Of a stretch of 63,005 bases of DNA, positions 35,185 to 43,109 are shown in pieces. Numbering within the stretch: the first letter of the stretch is position 1; each line of letters begins with the position of its first letter. The DNA comes from Sphingomonas sp. LC-1 (lineage in GTDB: Bacteria > Pseudomonadota > Alphaproteobacteria > Sphingomonadales > Sphingomonadaceae), in NCBI RefSeq assembly GCF_025371035.1, contig NZ_JANZXB010000015.1, forward strand, positions 1 to 63,005, given 5' to 3'. A program made the position numbers and the translations under genes. Below the pieces are notes generated by a model. That model was not told the origin of the DNA and did not search any database. It saw only the letters and a program-made list of their open reading frames with translations.

Positions 35185-35697
35185 GGCCGCGCTCCCAACA
35201 GGGGCGGCGGCTCATCGTTCAGCCGGCCGCCGGTAAAACCTGCCCGTTGCAATCCCCGCCGGAGGTGCGGGTTCCGCCGCATCGTCCTCCAGACCGGGCC
35301 ATGCGGTGATTCTCGGCCATCGCGACCATGGGTCCCTGATCGATGCCCGGATCCTCTTTGTCGATCCTACCGATACCGGGGACGATGCACATTTGCTTCA
35401 ACGGCCCGTGCGGCGCGTTGGCGAAGGATGTGCGGGGCGAGACGGTTGGGAGGCAGGAAGGGGCGGCCCGCCATCGGGCCGCCCGGCATCCTCTCCCGGC
35501 ACGGAGCCCGCAGGCTCCAGATGCCCGATGTCGACCTGTGCCGGCCGATCATCATGACATGGAGGTCATCTAGTCCCGACCTGCCGGGCCACTCAAGCAC
35601 CTGATGATAGGTTCCGGTACGAAGCGCGGCGGGTGTGACTTTCGAGCAACGGGTATGGTGGTGGCGTCGTGCCAGACTATCGCGCTATGAGGACTGT
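35185..35697. other. Long intergenic region with a strong hairpin
   Basis: About 510 bases without a convincing gene; the frames present are short and unlike known proteins. At 35462-35485 there is a perfect 10-base stem (GGGCGGCCCG and its complement) with a 4-base loop, not followed by a T run. It may be a terminator-like or RNA structure. The 3' part carries the promoter and ribosome site of the crotonase gene. Confidence 0.45.
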
Positions 35698-36465
35698 ATG
35701 AATGTGGAAATTCGCCATGACGGACCTGTCGCGATCATAACGCTACGGAATCCGCCAAATAATCATCTGGGACTGGGAACCATTTCGCAATTGGCGGATG
35801 CGTTCGATGCCGCCGATGCCGATCCTGCGGTTCGGGCAATTCTTCTTCGATCCGAGGGTAGGGTTTTTTGTGCGGGGGCCGATCTGGTCAACGCCAACCC
35901 GGTCGCCGATCCTTTGCCGGAGGGCGAGCGCAGCCCCTTCTACATGGCGGCGGCGCGGTTGTTCGGCGTGGCGACCCCGATCGTCGCGGCGGTGCAGGGG
36001 GCGGCGGTCGGCGCGGGGCTGGGCCTCGCGCTGGTCGCCGACTTCCGCATCGCCACGCCCGAGGCCCGGTTTGTGGCGAACTTTGTGGCGCTGGGGCTGC
36101 ATCCGGGGTTCGGGATTTCGGCGGTGCTGGAGCGGGTGATCGGGCGGCAACGCGCCGCGATGATGCTGTTGACCGGCCGACGCATTCGCGGCGAGGAAGC
36201 CGAGCGCTGGGGTCTGGTGGATCAGCTTGTGTCTGCCGAGGCGCTGGACGAAACGGCGCTGGCTCTGGCGCAGGAGATCGCAGCGGCCGCGCCGCTGGCG
36301 GTGGCGGCCACCCGCCGGACGCTGCGCGGCGATCTGCGGGCGCTGGTCGAGGCGGCGACCGATCACGAACTGGCCGAACAGGCGAAGCTGATGCGGACCG
36401 AGGATTTCGCCGAAGGGGTGCGCGCAGTTGCCGAGCGGCGACCGGGGCGGTTCGTGGGACGGTAA
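35698..36465 (+). CDS. Crotonase-family protein lacking both hydratase glutamates
   Basis: A 255-residue crotonase-fold protein: EGRVFCAGADL forms the CoA/oxyanion part and AAVQGAAVGAGLGLALVADFRI the core. In enoyl-CoA hydratase two Glu (rat Glu144 and Glu164) do the chemistry. By aligning the motifs by eye, the first is Gly here (GAGLGLALVAD for GGGCELAMMCD) and the second is Phe (RFVANF for QFGQPE). It is therefore unlikely to hydrate enoyl-CoA and probably catalyses another CoA-thioester reaction. The ATG at 35698 follows GAGGA; a start at 35635 adds 21 unrelated residues. Confidence 0.8.
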   Translation: MNVEIRHDGPVAIITLRNPPNNHLGLGTISQLADAFDAADADPAVRAILLRSEGRVFCAGADLVNANPVADPLPEGERSPFYMAAARLFGVATPIVAAVQGAAVGAGLGLALVADFRIATPEARFVANFVALGLHPGFGISAVLERVIGRQRAAMMLLTGRRIRGEEAERWGLVDQLVSAEALDETALALAQEIAAAAPLAVAATRRTLRGDLRALVEAATDHELAEQAKLMRTEDFAEGVRAVAERRPGRFVGR

Positions 36466-36483
36466 TACGGCAATTCACCGAAG

Positions 36484-36519
36484 CCCCCACCCGTCGTTCA
36501 GCCTGAACGGCGGTGGGGG
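36484..36519. terminator. Hairpin between convergent crotonase and DUF1289 genes
   Basis: CCCCCACC...TCGTTCAG pairs with CTGAACG...GGTGGGGG around a tiny loop. It lies between two convergent genes and could stop both. There is no T run, so the call rests on stem strength and position. Confidence 0.5.
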
Positions 36520-36562
36520 ATTGTCGGCAAGCGCGGATCAGCAGCGGAGTCGCGGTTGGGCC

Positions 36563-36784
36563 TCAGCCTTTGCGCGCCGCCAGTTCGGCCTGGCGCGCGG
36601 GCAGCGCGGCCAGGATCGCGCGGCGTTCCTCGGCGGGCTTGGCGCTCCAGTTAGAGATTTCACGGATCGTCCGCGCGCAGCCCAGGCACCAGCCGGTGGC
36701 CTTGTCCATCGTGCAGACCAGGACGCACGGGCTGGCAAGGTCCACCGGTTGCGGTTCGACGAAGCTGATGATGTCGAGCGACAT
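36563..36784 (-). CDS. DUF1289 family small protein
   Basis: A 73-residue protein with the DUF1289 cysteine pattern SPCVLVCTMDKATGWCLGC, followed by RTIREISNW and EERRAILAALPAR. The four Cys suggest a small metal-binding fold. The family is very common but uncharacterised. Its ATG at 36784 lies 7 bases after the helicase stop, so it is the second gene of that operon. Confidence 0.9.
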   Translation of the reverse strand: MSLDIISFVEPQPVDLASPCVLVCTMDKATGWCLGCARTIREISNWSAKPAEERRAILAALPARQAELAARKG

Positions 36785-36791
36785 GGGACGG

Positions 36792-38207
36792 TCAGAGTCC
36801 GAACGAAACCTTCAGGAAGTCCGGGATCGGGCCGTTCCAGCCATTATCGTCCGCCGCCTCATCGCCGCCCGAGCGACGACGGTCGCGGTGCGGGGTTTCG
36901 GCACGCGGTGCGCGCGGTTCCTCGAACCGGGGTTCCTCGCGGCGCGGACGCGGCGTCCGGGCGCGGGGTTGTTCGGCCTGGGGAACAGGCGCGTCCTCGG
37001 CCTGGGGAGCGGGCGCTTCCGCCTCGGCCTGACGTGCGCCGCGATCGCGGCGAGACCGGCGCGGCGCGCGCTCTTCCTCGGCGGGGGCGGGGAGTTCGAG
37101 GCGATCGATCTTCTGTCCGGTCAGCTTCTCGATATTGTCGAGATTCTCGGCATCGTCGGGCGCGACGAAGGTGTAGGCGACGCCCGTCGCACCGCCGCGA
37201 CCCGTGCGGCCGATGCGATGGACATAATCGTCCGGATGCCAGGGCGCGTCGAAGTTGAACACATGGCTGACGCCCTTGACGTCCAGCCCGCGCGCGGCAA
37301 CGTCCGATGCGACGAGGATATTCACCTCACCCCGCTTGAACAGCTCCAGCTCGGCCAGACGCTGCGGCTGTTCCATGTCGCCGTGAATCTCGCCCGAGCG
37401 GAAGCCGTGCTGCTTGAGCGACTTGTTCAACTCGCGCACGGTCGTCTTGCGGTTGCAGAAGATGATCGCGGTGCGGACCTCGTCCTGCTGGAGCAGCTGG
37501 CGCAGCCGCTTGCGCTTCTCGAACGACTGCGGCGCGACGGGTACGACCCATTGCTTGATGTTGATATTGGTCGAGGCGGGGCGGGCCACCTCGATCGTCT
37601 TGGGGTTGTCCAGGAACTTGTCGGCCAGCTTCTTGATCGGCGGCGGCATGGTCGCGGAGAAGAGCAGGGTCTGGCGCTGCGAGGGCAGCTTGGTGCAGAT
37701 TTCCTCGATGTCGGGGATGAACCCCATGTCGAGCATCCGGTCCGCCTCGTCGATGACCAGCATCGAACAGCCGGTCAGCAGGATATTGCCGCGCTGGAAC
37801 AGGTCCATCAACCGGCCCGGCGTCGCGATCAGCACGTCGACGCCCTTTTCCAGCGCCTTGATCTGGTCGCCCATCGACACGCCGCCGATGAGGAGCGCCA
37901 TGGAAAGCTTGTGGTTGGCGCCGTATTTCTCGAAATTCTCGGCCACCTGCGCGGCGAGTTCGCGCGTCGGCTCCAGGATCAGGCTGCGCGGCATGCGCGC
38001 GCGGCTGCGTCCATGCGCCAATATGTCGATCATCGGCAGCACGAAGGAGGCGGTCTTGCCCGTGCCCGTCTGGGCGATGCCGATGATGTCGCGCATCATC
38101 AGGACGGACGGGATGGCGGAGGCCTGAATCGGCGTCGGCTCGGTATAGCCGGCGTCGTTCACCGTCTTCAGGAGTTCGTCGGAGAGGCCGAGATCGGCAA
38201 AGCTCAT
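36792..38207 (-). CDS. rhlE: DEAD-box ATP-dependent RNA helicase (RhlE-like)
   Basis: A 471-residue DEAD-box helicase: Q-motif GYTEPTPIQASAIP, motif I AQTGTGKTAS, PTRELAAQ, motif II VIDEADRMLDMGF, motif III SAT, and motif VI HRIGRTGRGG. The C-terminal 90 residues are Arg/Glu/Pro-rich (RRSRRDRGAR, RPRREEP), typical of RhlE-like tails that bind RNA. It remodels RNA in ribosome assembly or mRNA decay. The start at 38207 gives MSFADLGLSDELL, the common RhlE start. Confidence 0.93.
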   Translation of the reverse strand: MSFADLGLSDELLKTVNDAGYTEPTPIQASAIPSVLMMRDIIGIAQTGTGKTASFVLPMIDILAHGRSRARMPRSLILEPTRELAAQVAENFEKYGANHKLSMALLIGGVSMGDQIKALEKGVDVLIATPGRLMDLFQRGNILLTGCSMLVIDEADRMLDMGFIPDIEEICTKLPSQRQTLLFSATMPPPIKKLADKFLDNPKTIEVARPASTNINIKQWVVPVAPQSFEKRKRLRQLLQQDEVRTAIIFCNRKTTVRELNKSLKQHGFRSGEIHGDMEQPQRLAELELFKRGEVNILVASDVAARGLDVKGVSHVFNFDAPWHPDDYVHRIGRTGRGGATGVAYTFVAPDDAENLDNIEKLTGQKIDRLELPAPAEEERAPRRSRRDRGARQAEAEAPAPQAEDAPVPQAEQPRARTPRPRREEPRFEEPRAPRAETPHRDRRRSGGDEAADDNGWNGPIPDFLKVSFGL

Positions 38208-38328
38208 GCAGTTTTCCGAGATATGGCGGGATGGGAATCGCCCCGCGCTCGCCCAGCAGCTTTCGGGCGCTTGCGGATTTGGCGGGAAAAGTCAAGTTTT
38301 CTCCCGAATCGGGAGCATTGCGGCCCGG

Positions 38329-38775
38329 TCAGCGGATGGGCGTCAGCAGGCGGAAGCGCTGAATCTCGCAGGTCTGTCCGGCTCGGGTGCGAATGGGGTC
38401 GCGGTCGGCGCAAATCTGTCCGTCCAGCCCAGGGCGGATATAGAAGCTGGAATAATAATCGATCTGCCGACAGGCACGGGCCAGCTTGGCGCGCACCCGC
38501 TTGCCACCGGTCAGGACGATGTCGATCGTCCCCTCGTCGCCGGGCAGGGCCCCGGCCAGTTGCTGGGCGGGGATACAGCGCGGGCCCTTGCGCTCCTTCC
38601 AGCGGATCGGGGCAGCGGGGCGGATCGGCGTGCGGGGCACGCGGATGACGACATGCTCGCGCACGATCATCTGCGCATATTGCACACGCACCGGCACATC
38701 CGCCGCCCCCAGCAGAGCGGGCGTCGTCAGCGTCATCGACGCGATGGCGGCGAGGTTTCGTGTGCGGCGCAACAT
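38329..38775 (-). CDS. Exported hypothetical protein
   Basis: A 148-residue protein with a likely signal peptide (MLRRTRNLAAIASMTLTTPALLGAADV). The mature part has Arg-rich RVPRTPIRPAAPIRWKERKG and four Cys (in PRCIP, ARACRQ, QICAD, QTCEIQ) that could form two disulfides in the periplasm. I recognise it only as a conserved-looking sphingomonad type; function unknown. It is divergent from the FAD oxidoreductase gene. Confidence 0.65.
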   Translation of the reverse strand: MLRRTRNLAAIASMTLTTPALLGAADVPVRVQYAQMIVREHVVIRVPRTPIRPAAPIRWKERKGPRCIPAQQLAGALPGDEGTIDIVLTGGKRVRAKLARACRQIDYYSSFYIRPGLDGQICADRDPIRTRAGQTCEIQRFRLLTPIR

Positions 38776-38842
38776 GTCAGCAAGAGCCCTTCATAAGACC
38801 CATCGTTGAACGCTTTATGAACCTGGCCTAGGCGGATGCATC

Positions 38843-40267
38843 ATGAACCCCGCCCAGACCGCCCTGATCCATGCCCTGTCGCCTATTTTGGGTGAAAAGG
38901 GGATCGTCACCGACCCCGCGCTGATCGCGCCGTGGGAAGTCGACTGGCGCCGTCGCTTTTCGGGCCACGCCCCTGCGATTCTCGCGCCCGCCGATACCGG
39001 GCAGGTTCAGGCGGTACTGCGCGCGGCAGCCGAGCATCGGGTGCCATTGGTCCCGCAAGGGGGGAACAGCTCGATGGTCGGCGGGGCGACCCCGCCGGGC
39101 GACGGATCGGCGGTGATCCTCTCCACCCGCCGGATGAACCGAATTCGCCGCATCGACGCCGACGCCCGCATGGTGGTGGCCGAGGCCGGCGTGATCCTGG
39201 CCGATCTGCACGCCGCCGCCGAGGGGGAGGGGGCACGCTTCCCGTTGACCCTGGGGGCGAAGGGCAATGCGACTGTGGGCGGGCTGGTGTCGACCAATGC
39301 CGGCGGGACGCAGGTGCTGCGGTTCGGCACGATGCGCGGACTGACGTTGGGGGTCGAGGCGGTGCTGCCCGACGGGACTCTCCATGACGGCCTGTCGGCG
39401 CTGAAGAAGGACAATCGCGGTTACGATCTGGGGCAGTTGCTGATCGGGGCGGAGGGGACGCTGGGAATCGTCACGGCGGCGGCGCTGCGGCTGGCACCGG
39501 GGATCGCGGCCAGCGCGACCGCCTGGGTCGGCCTAGCCGATCCCGCGGCCGGGCTGGCGCTGCTCCGCCGGTTGCAGGCGGCGAGCGACATGATCGAGAG
39601 CTTCGAGATCATGCCCGCCGAAAGCCTGGCCGCCGCCGTCGCGCATCTGCCCGGTGCGCGCCGTCCGCTGGAAACCGACCATCCCTGGCACGTCCTGATC
39701 GAGGCCGTGACGGGCGACCCCGACGTCGATCCGGCCACGATGCTGGAGACGCAATTGGGCAGGGCGCTGGCCGACGGCATCGCCGCCGATGCGGTGATCG
39801 CCGCATCGCAAGCGCAGAGCGAGGCTTTCTGGCTTCTCCGCCATTCGTTGTCCGATGCCGAGCGGGCGCTGGGCCCGGCGGTGCAGCACGACATTGCCGT
39901 GCCGGTCGAGGCGATGCCGCGTTTCATGGTGGAGGCGGCGGCGGCATGCGATGCGCGCTTCGCCGGCACCCATGCCTCGGGCTTCGGGCATCTCGGCGAT
40001 GGCAATATCCATTTCCATGTCCGCGCCGCCCCCGGCACCGATCGCGACCGCTTCTATGCCGAGCAGGCCGCGACCATCACCCGCTTCGTCCATGATCTGG
40101 TCATGGCGGCGGGGGGGACGATCTCCGCCGAACATGGCATCGGCCAGATGAAGCGCGACGAACTGGCCCGCCTTTCGCCCGAACGGGTTGCGGCGATCCG
40201 CGCGATCAAGACGGCGCTCGATCCGCACGGCCTGTTCAATCCGGGCAAGCTGATTGCTTGCGCATAA
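38843..40267 (+). CDS. FAD-binding oxidase/dehydrogenase, GlcD / D-2-hydroxyglutarate dehydrogenase type
   Basis: A 474-residue VAO-family flavoenzyme. The N-terminal PCMH FAD-binding domain carries LVPQGGNSSMVGGATPPGD and LGAKGNATVGGLVSTNAGGT. The C-terminal FAD-oxidase domain carries ASGFGHLGDGNIHFHV and GTISAEHGIGQMKRDEL. Such enzymes oxidise D-2-hydroxy acids (glycolate, D-lactate, D-2-hydroxyglutarate) and pass electrons to the respiratory chain. The lone gene, without glcE/glcF, favours a D-2-hydroxyglutarate or D-lactate dehydrogenase type. Start 38843 lies just after TGCATC. Confidence 0.88.
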   Translation: MNPAQTALIHALSPILGEKGIVTDPALIAPWEVDWRRRFSGHAPAILAPADTGQVQAVLRAAAEHRVPLVPQGGNSSMVGGATPPGDGSAVILSTRRMNRIRRIDADARMVVAEAGVILADLHAAAEGEGARFPLTLGAKGNATVGGLVSTNAGGTQVLRFGTMRGLTLGVEAVLPDGTLHDGLSALKKDNRGYDLGQLLIGAEGTLGIVTAAALRLAPGIAASATAWVGLADPAAGLALLRRLQAASDMIESFEIMPAESLAAAVAHLPGARRPLETDHPWHVLIEAVTGDPDVDPATMLETQLGRALADGIAADAVIAASQAQSEAFWLLRHSLSDAERALGPAVQHDIAVPVEAMPRFMVEAAAACDARFAGTHASGFGHLGDGNIHFHVRAAPGTDRDRFYAEQAATITRFVHDLVMAAGGTISAEHGIGQMKRDELARLSPERVAAIRAIKTALDPHGLFNPGKLIACA

Positions 40268-40272
40268 GGCTC

Positions 40273-40293
40273 CGGCCCCATAGACACGGGGCC
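40273..40293 (+). terminator. Hairpin after the FAD oxidoreductase gene
   Basis: GGCCCC and GGGGCC pair around the 8-base loop ATAGACAC just after the stop codon. No T run follows, so it is a weak terminator call. Confidence 0.4.
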
Positions 40294-40342
40294 AGGACGC
40301 GCGGCCGGGGGGCTCGCGTGACTTGAGTTTTTGGAGATCATC

Positions 40343-41116
40343 ATGGCCAGCGCGCCGTCCCTTCCCCTTTTCTACAATGGCCTGGAGCCGCTTTCGAGCG
40401 AGGCGCACGCCAATTACAAGGTTCGTCCGCAGGAGACGGCGCCCTTCCTCGTCGGTCAGCACGCGATTCCCGTCACCGTCGACGAATTCCCGCTGGTGCA
40501 GCGTTTCATGCCGATCGTCTTCTCGGTCGGTGAGCAGCCGATCCCGCTGGCGCTGATGGGCCTGAACGAAGGCGTCAACGTCTTTGTCGACGACGAAGGT
40601 CGCCTGACCGAGACGAACTTCTACGTCCCGGCCTATATCCGCCGCTATCCCTATATGCTGGCCAGGCTGCGTCCCGAAGCGGAAGAGCTGTCGCTGTGCT
40701 TCGATCCGACCTCGCCGACCATCGGTGCGTTCGACGAGGGCGATGCCCTGTTCGACGGCAACCAGCCCAGCGAGCTGACCAAGAACATCCTGTCGTTCAA
40801 CGAATCGTTCGAACAGGCGGGCGCCCGCACCCAGAACTTCATGACCGAGCTGACCGAAATGGGTCTGCTGATGGACGGTGAAGTCTCGATCCAGCCGGAT
40901 GGCGCGGATCAGCCCTTCGTCTATCGCGGCTTCCAGATGATCAACGAGGAAAAGCTGGTCGACCTGCGCGGTGACCAGCTGCGCAAGATGAGCCAGTCGG
41001 GCATGCTCCCGCTGCTCTATGCGCATCTCTTCTCGCTGTCGCTGATGCGCGACATCTTCGCCCGTCAGGCGCAGCTGGGCAAGATGCCGCAGCCGCAGCT
41101 TCAGCCGGTCGGCTGA
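40343..41116 (+). CDS. SapC family protein
   Basis: A 257-residue cytoplasmic protein of the SapC family, named for S-layer-associated proteins of Campylobacter. Its parts are LFYNGLEPLSSEAHANYKVR, QHAIPVTVDEFPLVQRFMPI, YVPAYIRRYPYMLARL, and DGEVSIQPDG near the end. In alphaproteobacteria it often lies near TonB receptors or tryptophan-halogenase clusters, but here its neighbour is cytochrome b561. Function unknown. Start 40343 follows GGAG; an in-frame ATG four codons upstream is less well placed. Confidence 0.88.
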   Translation: MASAPSLPLFYNGLEPLSSEAHANYKVRPQETAPFLVGQHAIPVTVDEFPLVQRFMPIVFSVGEQPIPLALMGLNEGVNVFVDDEGRLTETNFYVPAYIRRYPYMLARLRPEAEELSLCFDPTSPTIGAFDEGDALFDGNQPSELTKNILSFNESFEQAGARTQNFMTELTEMGLLMDGEVSIQPDGADQPFVYRGFQMINEEKLVDLRGDQLRKMSQSGMLPLLYAHLFSLSLMRDIFARQAQLGKMPQPQLQPVG

Positions 41117-41120
41117 TCCG

Positions 41121-41660
41121 ATGCGCGGACCGGTCGCCGCCAGTCCGCGCTACAGCCAGGTCGCGATCGTCTTTCACTGGACGATCGCGGCGCTGGTCGT
41201 GGCCAATCTGGCCATCGGGCTTCTCCATGAGAGCCTGTTGCAGGGGACGATTCCACTGCACAAGGCGATCGGGTTGACCGTGCTGGCGTTGACCGCCGCG
41301 CGGATCGTCTGGCGGCTGGGACACCGCCCGCCGCCCTTGCCCGCAGAGATTCCCGTCTGGGCGCGGGGCAGCGCCCATGCGCTCCACGCCACGCTCTATT
41401 TCCTGATGATCGCCATGCCGATGACCGGCTGGGCGATGGGGTCCGGCCGCGACGTACCGCGTCCCGTCAGCTGGTTCGGCCTGTTCGACGTGCCGCCCCT
41501 GCCGATCGGCAAGGCCGCCGCCGGGTTCGGTCACGAAGCGCATGAGATATTGGGCTGGGTGATGCTGGCGCTGGTGGCGATCCATGTCGCGGCGGCGCTG
41601 CGCCATCACTATCTGCTGCGCGACGGTCTTCTGGCGCGTATGGGTTTTCGCATAGGCTGA
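41121..41660 (+). CDS. Cytochrome b561
   Basis: A 179-residue membrane cytochrome with four transmembrane helices. Heme-ligand histidines lie in IVFHWTIAAL, LHKAIGLTVL, HALHATLYFLM and GHEAHEILGWVML, with AIHVAAALRHHYLLRD at the end. It would pass electrons between quinone and a periplasmic partner, possibly as a superoxide:ubiquinone oxidoreductase. It starts four bases after the SapC stop, so the two are in one operon. Confidence 0.92.
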   Translation: MRGPVAASPRYSQVAIVFHWTIAALVVANLAIGLLHESLLQGTIPLHKAIGLTVLALTAARIVWRLGHRPPPLPAEIPVWARGSAHALHATLYFLMIAMPMTGWAMGSGRDVPRPVSWFGLFDVPPLPIGKAAAGFGHEAHEILGWVMLALVAIHVAAALRHHYLLRDGLLARMGFRIG

Positions 41661-41863
41661 GCTGCTTTACCCGGCTTTACGAGGCGGCGTCCCCGACGGA
41701 TCGGGTGGTCGGGAACCATCGCTCCATGATCCGTTGCTCAGGAGCAGCCCAAATGGCCGGATTTGGGCGTAAGCGGAACGTCCATTCGTGGTAGTTTGCG
41801 GAACGGGAACTTTAGTCTGTTCGGTGTTGAAACGGCGGCGCTCATCCGCCTACCATCATCTGC

Positions 41864-42490
41864 ATGGGCGACACCCACAGCAGGATCATGGCGGCGGCTG
41901 CCAAGAAGCAGTTAGCCCCGCTGGGCTTTCGCCAGCAGGGGCGATCTCGCCTCTGGTTCGCAGACCGTGGTTCGTGGCTGAACGTCGTGGAGTTCACCCC
42001 GAGTAGATGGTCAAAGAGCGTGTCACTGATGAACGCCGCTCACTGGCTGTGGATAGGCGCTGGCTTCATGAGTTTGAACGAGGCGGTTCCGTCGCAATTA
42101 CACGTGGAGTTTGAGACCGAAGAGCAGTTTGAGGGGGCGGCGCGGGAGATCGCGCAGGCCGCACAGATCAACGCCTGCCTGATGGACGAGCGCTTTCCGT
42201 CGTTCCAAGCCATTGCCGAGTTCGTGATCGAGCGCGCCGAGAGTTCTCCCGAACGCTTGGGGCTGAGTTGGTGGGGCTACGAGGCCGGGGTTGCCGCTGG
42301 ACTGCTCGGTCGAGTTGACGAGTCCAGTCGCTTCTTGCGCGGACTTACCGATGATCGGGTTGTGAGCCGAGCCGCGAACCTTCTCCCTCTAATCGGGAGG
42401 CTGGACGCCTTCAGTAGCGCGGTGAACATAAACGTCGCAGAGGAGCGCGCGAGATTGAAGCTGGTGGCGCTTGAACCGCCTGCATTCTAA
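41864..42490 (+). CDS. DUF4304-like hypothetical protein
   Basis: A 208-residue soluble protein. The first half (IMAAAAKKQLAPLGFRQQGR, RLWFADRGSWLNVVEFTPSR) follows the pattern of DUF4304-like proteins; the second half is helical. I cannot give a function. Base composition is lower in GC and codon use looser than in the neighbours, as in recently acquired genes. The 200 bases upstream hold no gene. Confidence 0.6.
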   Translation: MGDTHSRIMAAAAKKQLAPLGFRQQGRSRLWFADRGSWLNVVEFTPSRWSKSVSLMNAAHWLWIGAGFMSLNEAVPSQLHVEFETEEQFEGAAREIAQAAQINACLMDERFPSFQAIAEFVIERAESSPERLGLSWWGYEAGVAAGLLGRVDESSRFLRGLTDDRVVSRAANLLPLIGRLDAFSSAVNINVAEERARLKLVALEPPAF

Positions 42491-42506
42491 CGACCGCCTC
42501 TGGGCG

Positions 42507-42761
42507 TCAACGGTCGCGTTGTCGATAGCGAAGGAAGGCATTGATCGTGCCTCTCGCGGCGACGCCAATGATCCCGGATATGGCTGCGGCGGCTGCGATC
42601 ATCTTCCAGCCATCGATGCAATCCGCTTCCGGGATGCAATGCCCCATCGAAGCATAGATAAATGCGGCACCAAGAAGGGGGAGGCCGGTGATGGCTGCCA
42701 CCGCGCAGCCGAGCTTTCCTCCCGCGGTTCCGCTACCCTGGTAAGCGCTGTCATTCGGCAT
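42507..42761 (-). CDS. Small two-transmembrane-segment protein
   Basis: An 84-residue protein starting MPNDSAYQGSGTAGG. Two hydrophobic helices (AVAAITGLPLLGAAFIYASM and MIAAAAAISGIIGVAARGTI) flank a loop with two Cys (CIPEADC), and the tail is basic (RYRQRDR). Function unknown. The frame is open to 42887, but the ATG at 42761 gives the cleanest membrane-protein start. It converges with the DUF4304-like gene and shares its lower GC. Confidence 0.5.
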   Translation of the reverse strand: MPNDSAYQGSGTAGGKLGCAVAAITGLPLLGAAFIYASMGHCIPEADCIDGWKMIAAAAAISGIIGVAARGTINAFLRYRQRDR

Positions 42762-42955
42762 TGGTTGACACTGGGGAATCGGCCATTCGGCAGCAAGCGA
42801 ATCCCGTCCGGGAGCGGCAAGCAATGGACGTCGGCAGACGGGCAGCTTCCGGATTTTCCGGACCGAATTCGCCGGCGCTCGCCTCATGTAGGGAAGCCGC
42901 GCGCCGGCTCCGCCATCACCCGTGACGAAAAAATGACGAATTGTGCGATGCGGGG

Positions 42956-42987
42956 TTGAACCAAATAGGCCCCTTCTTATTTATATC
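42956..42987 (+). promoter_or_regulatory. Candidate sigma70-type promoter of the small RNA
   Basis: TTGAAC at 42956-42961 and TATTTA at 42978-42983 (16-base spacing) or TATATC at 42982-42987 form an AT-rich promoter just upstream of a terminator-ended non-coding stretch. Confidence 0.45.
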
Positions 42988-42989
42988 CT

Positions 42990-43102
42990 GTACGACGTCG
43001 TGTCCCCCCTTTCGCGATGTCGTATGACACGCTTTCAGCGTGTCTCCTCCCTGAACCTTGGCCACCTCGCGCTCCTCCCCCTTTGCGCGAGGTGGTTTTT
43101 TT
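42990..43102 (+). ncRNA. Candidate CUCCUCCC-motif small RNA
   Basis: A transcript of about 110 nt is predicted from the promoter at 42956-42987 to a strong intrinsic terminator. It has a perfect 7-bp hairpin (GACACGC/GCGTGTC, 43026-43044), an unpaired CUCCUCCC at 43044-43051, and a second CUCCUCCCC at 43072-43080 in the loop of the terminator hairpin. Alphaproteobacterial trans-acting RNAs of the CUCCUCCC (anti-Shine-Dalgarno, Cuckoo-like) group show this layout: motif in the loop, Rho-independent end. They pair with ribosome-binding sites of stress or cell-cycle genes. No reading frame is evident. The call is from structure only. Confidence 0.6.
43062..43102 (+). terminator. Strong Rho-independent terminator
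   Basis: Perfect 10-bp stem CCACCTCGCG/CGCGAGGTGG with a 14-base loop, followed by seven T. It ends the candidate small RNA and lies just downstream of the opposing N-formylglutamate amidohydrolase gene. Confidence 0.85.
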
Positions 43103-43109
43103 ATCTGGG

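Noticed and set aside
35462-35485. Perfect hairpin as an intrinsic terminator of the SDR gene
   Set aside because: It lies upstream of the SDR start on the opposite side of the gene end and has no T run.
35306-35600. Short frames on both strands between the SDR and crotonase genes
   Set aside because: They lack family resemblance and consistent codon bias.
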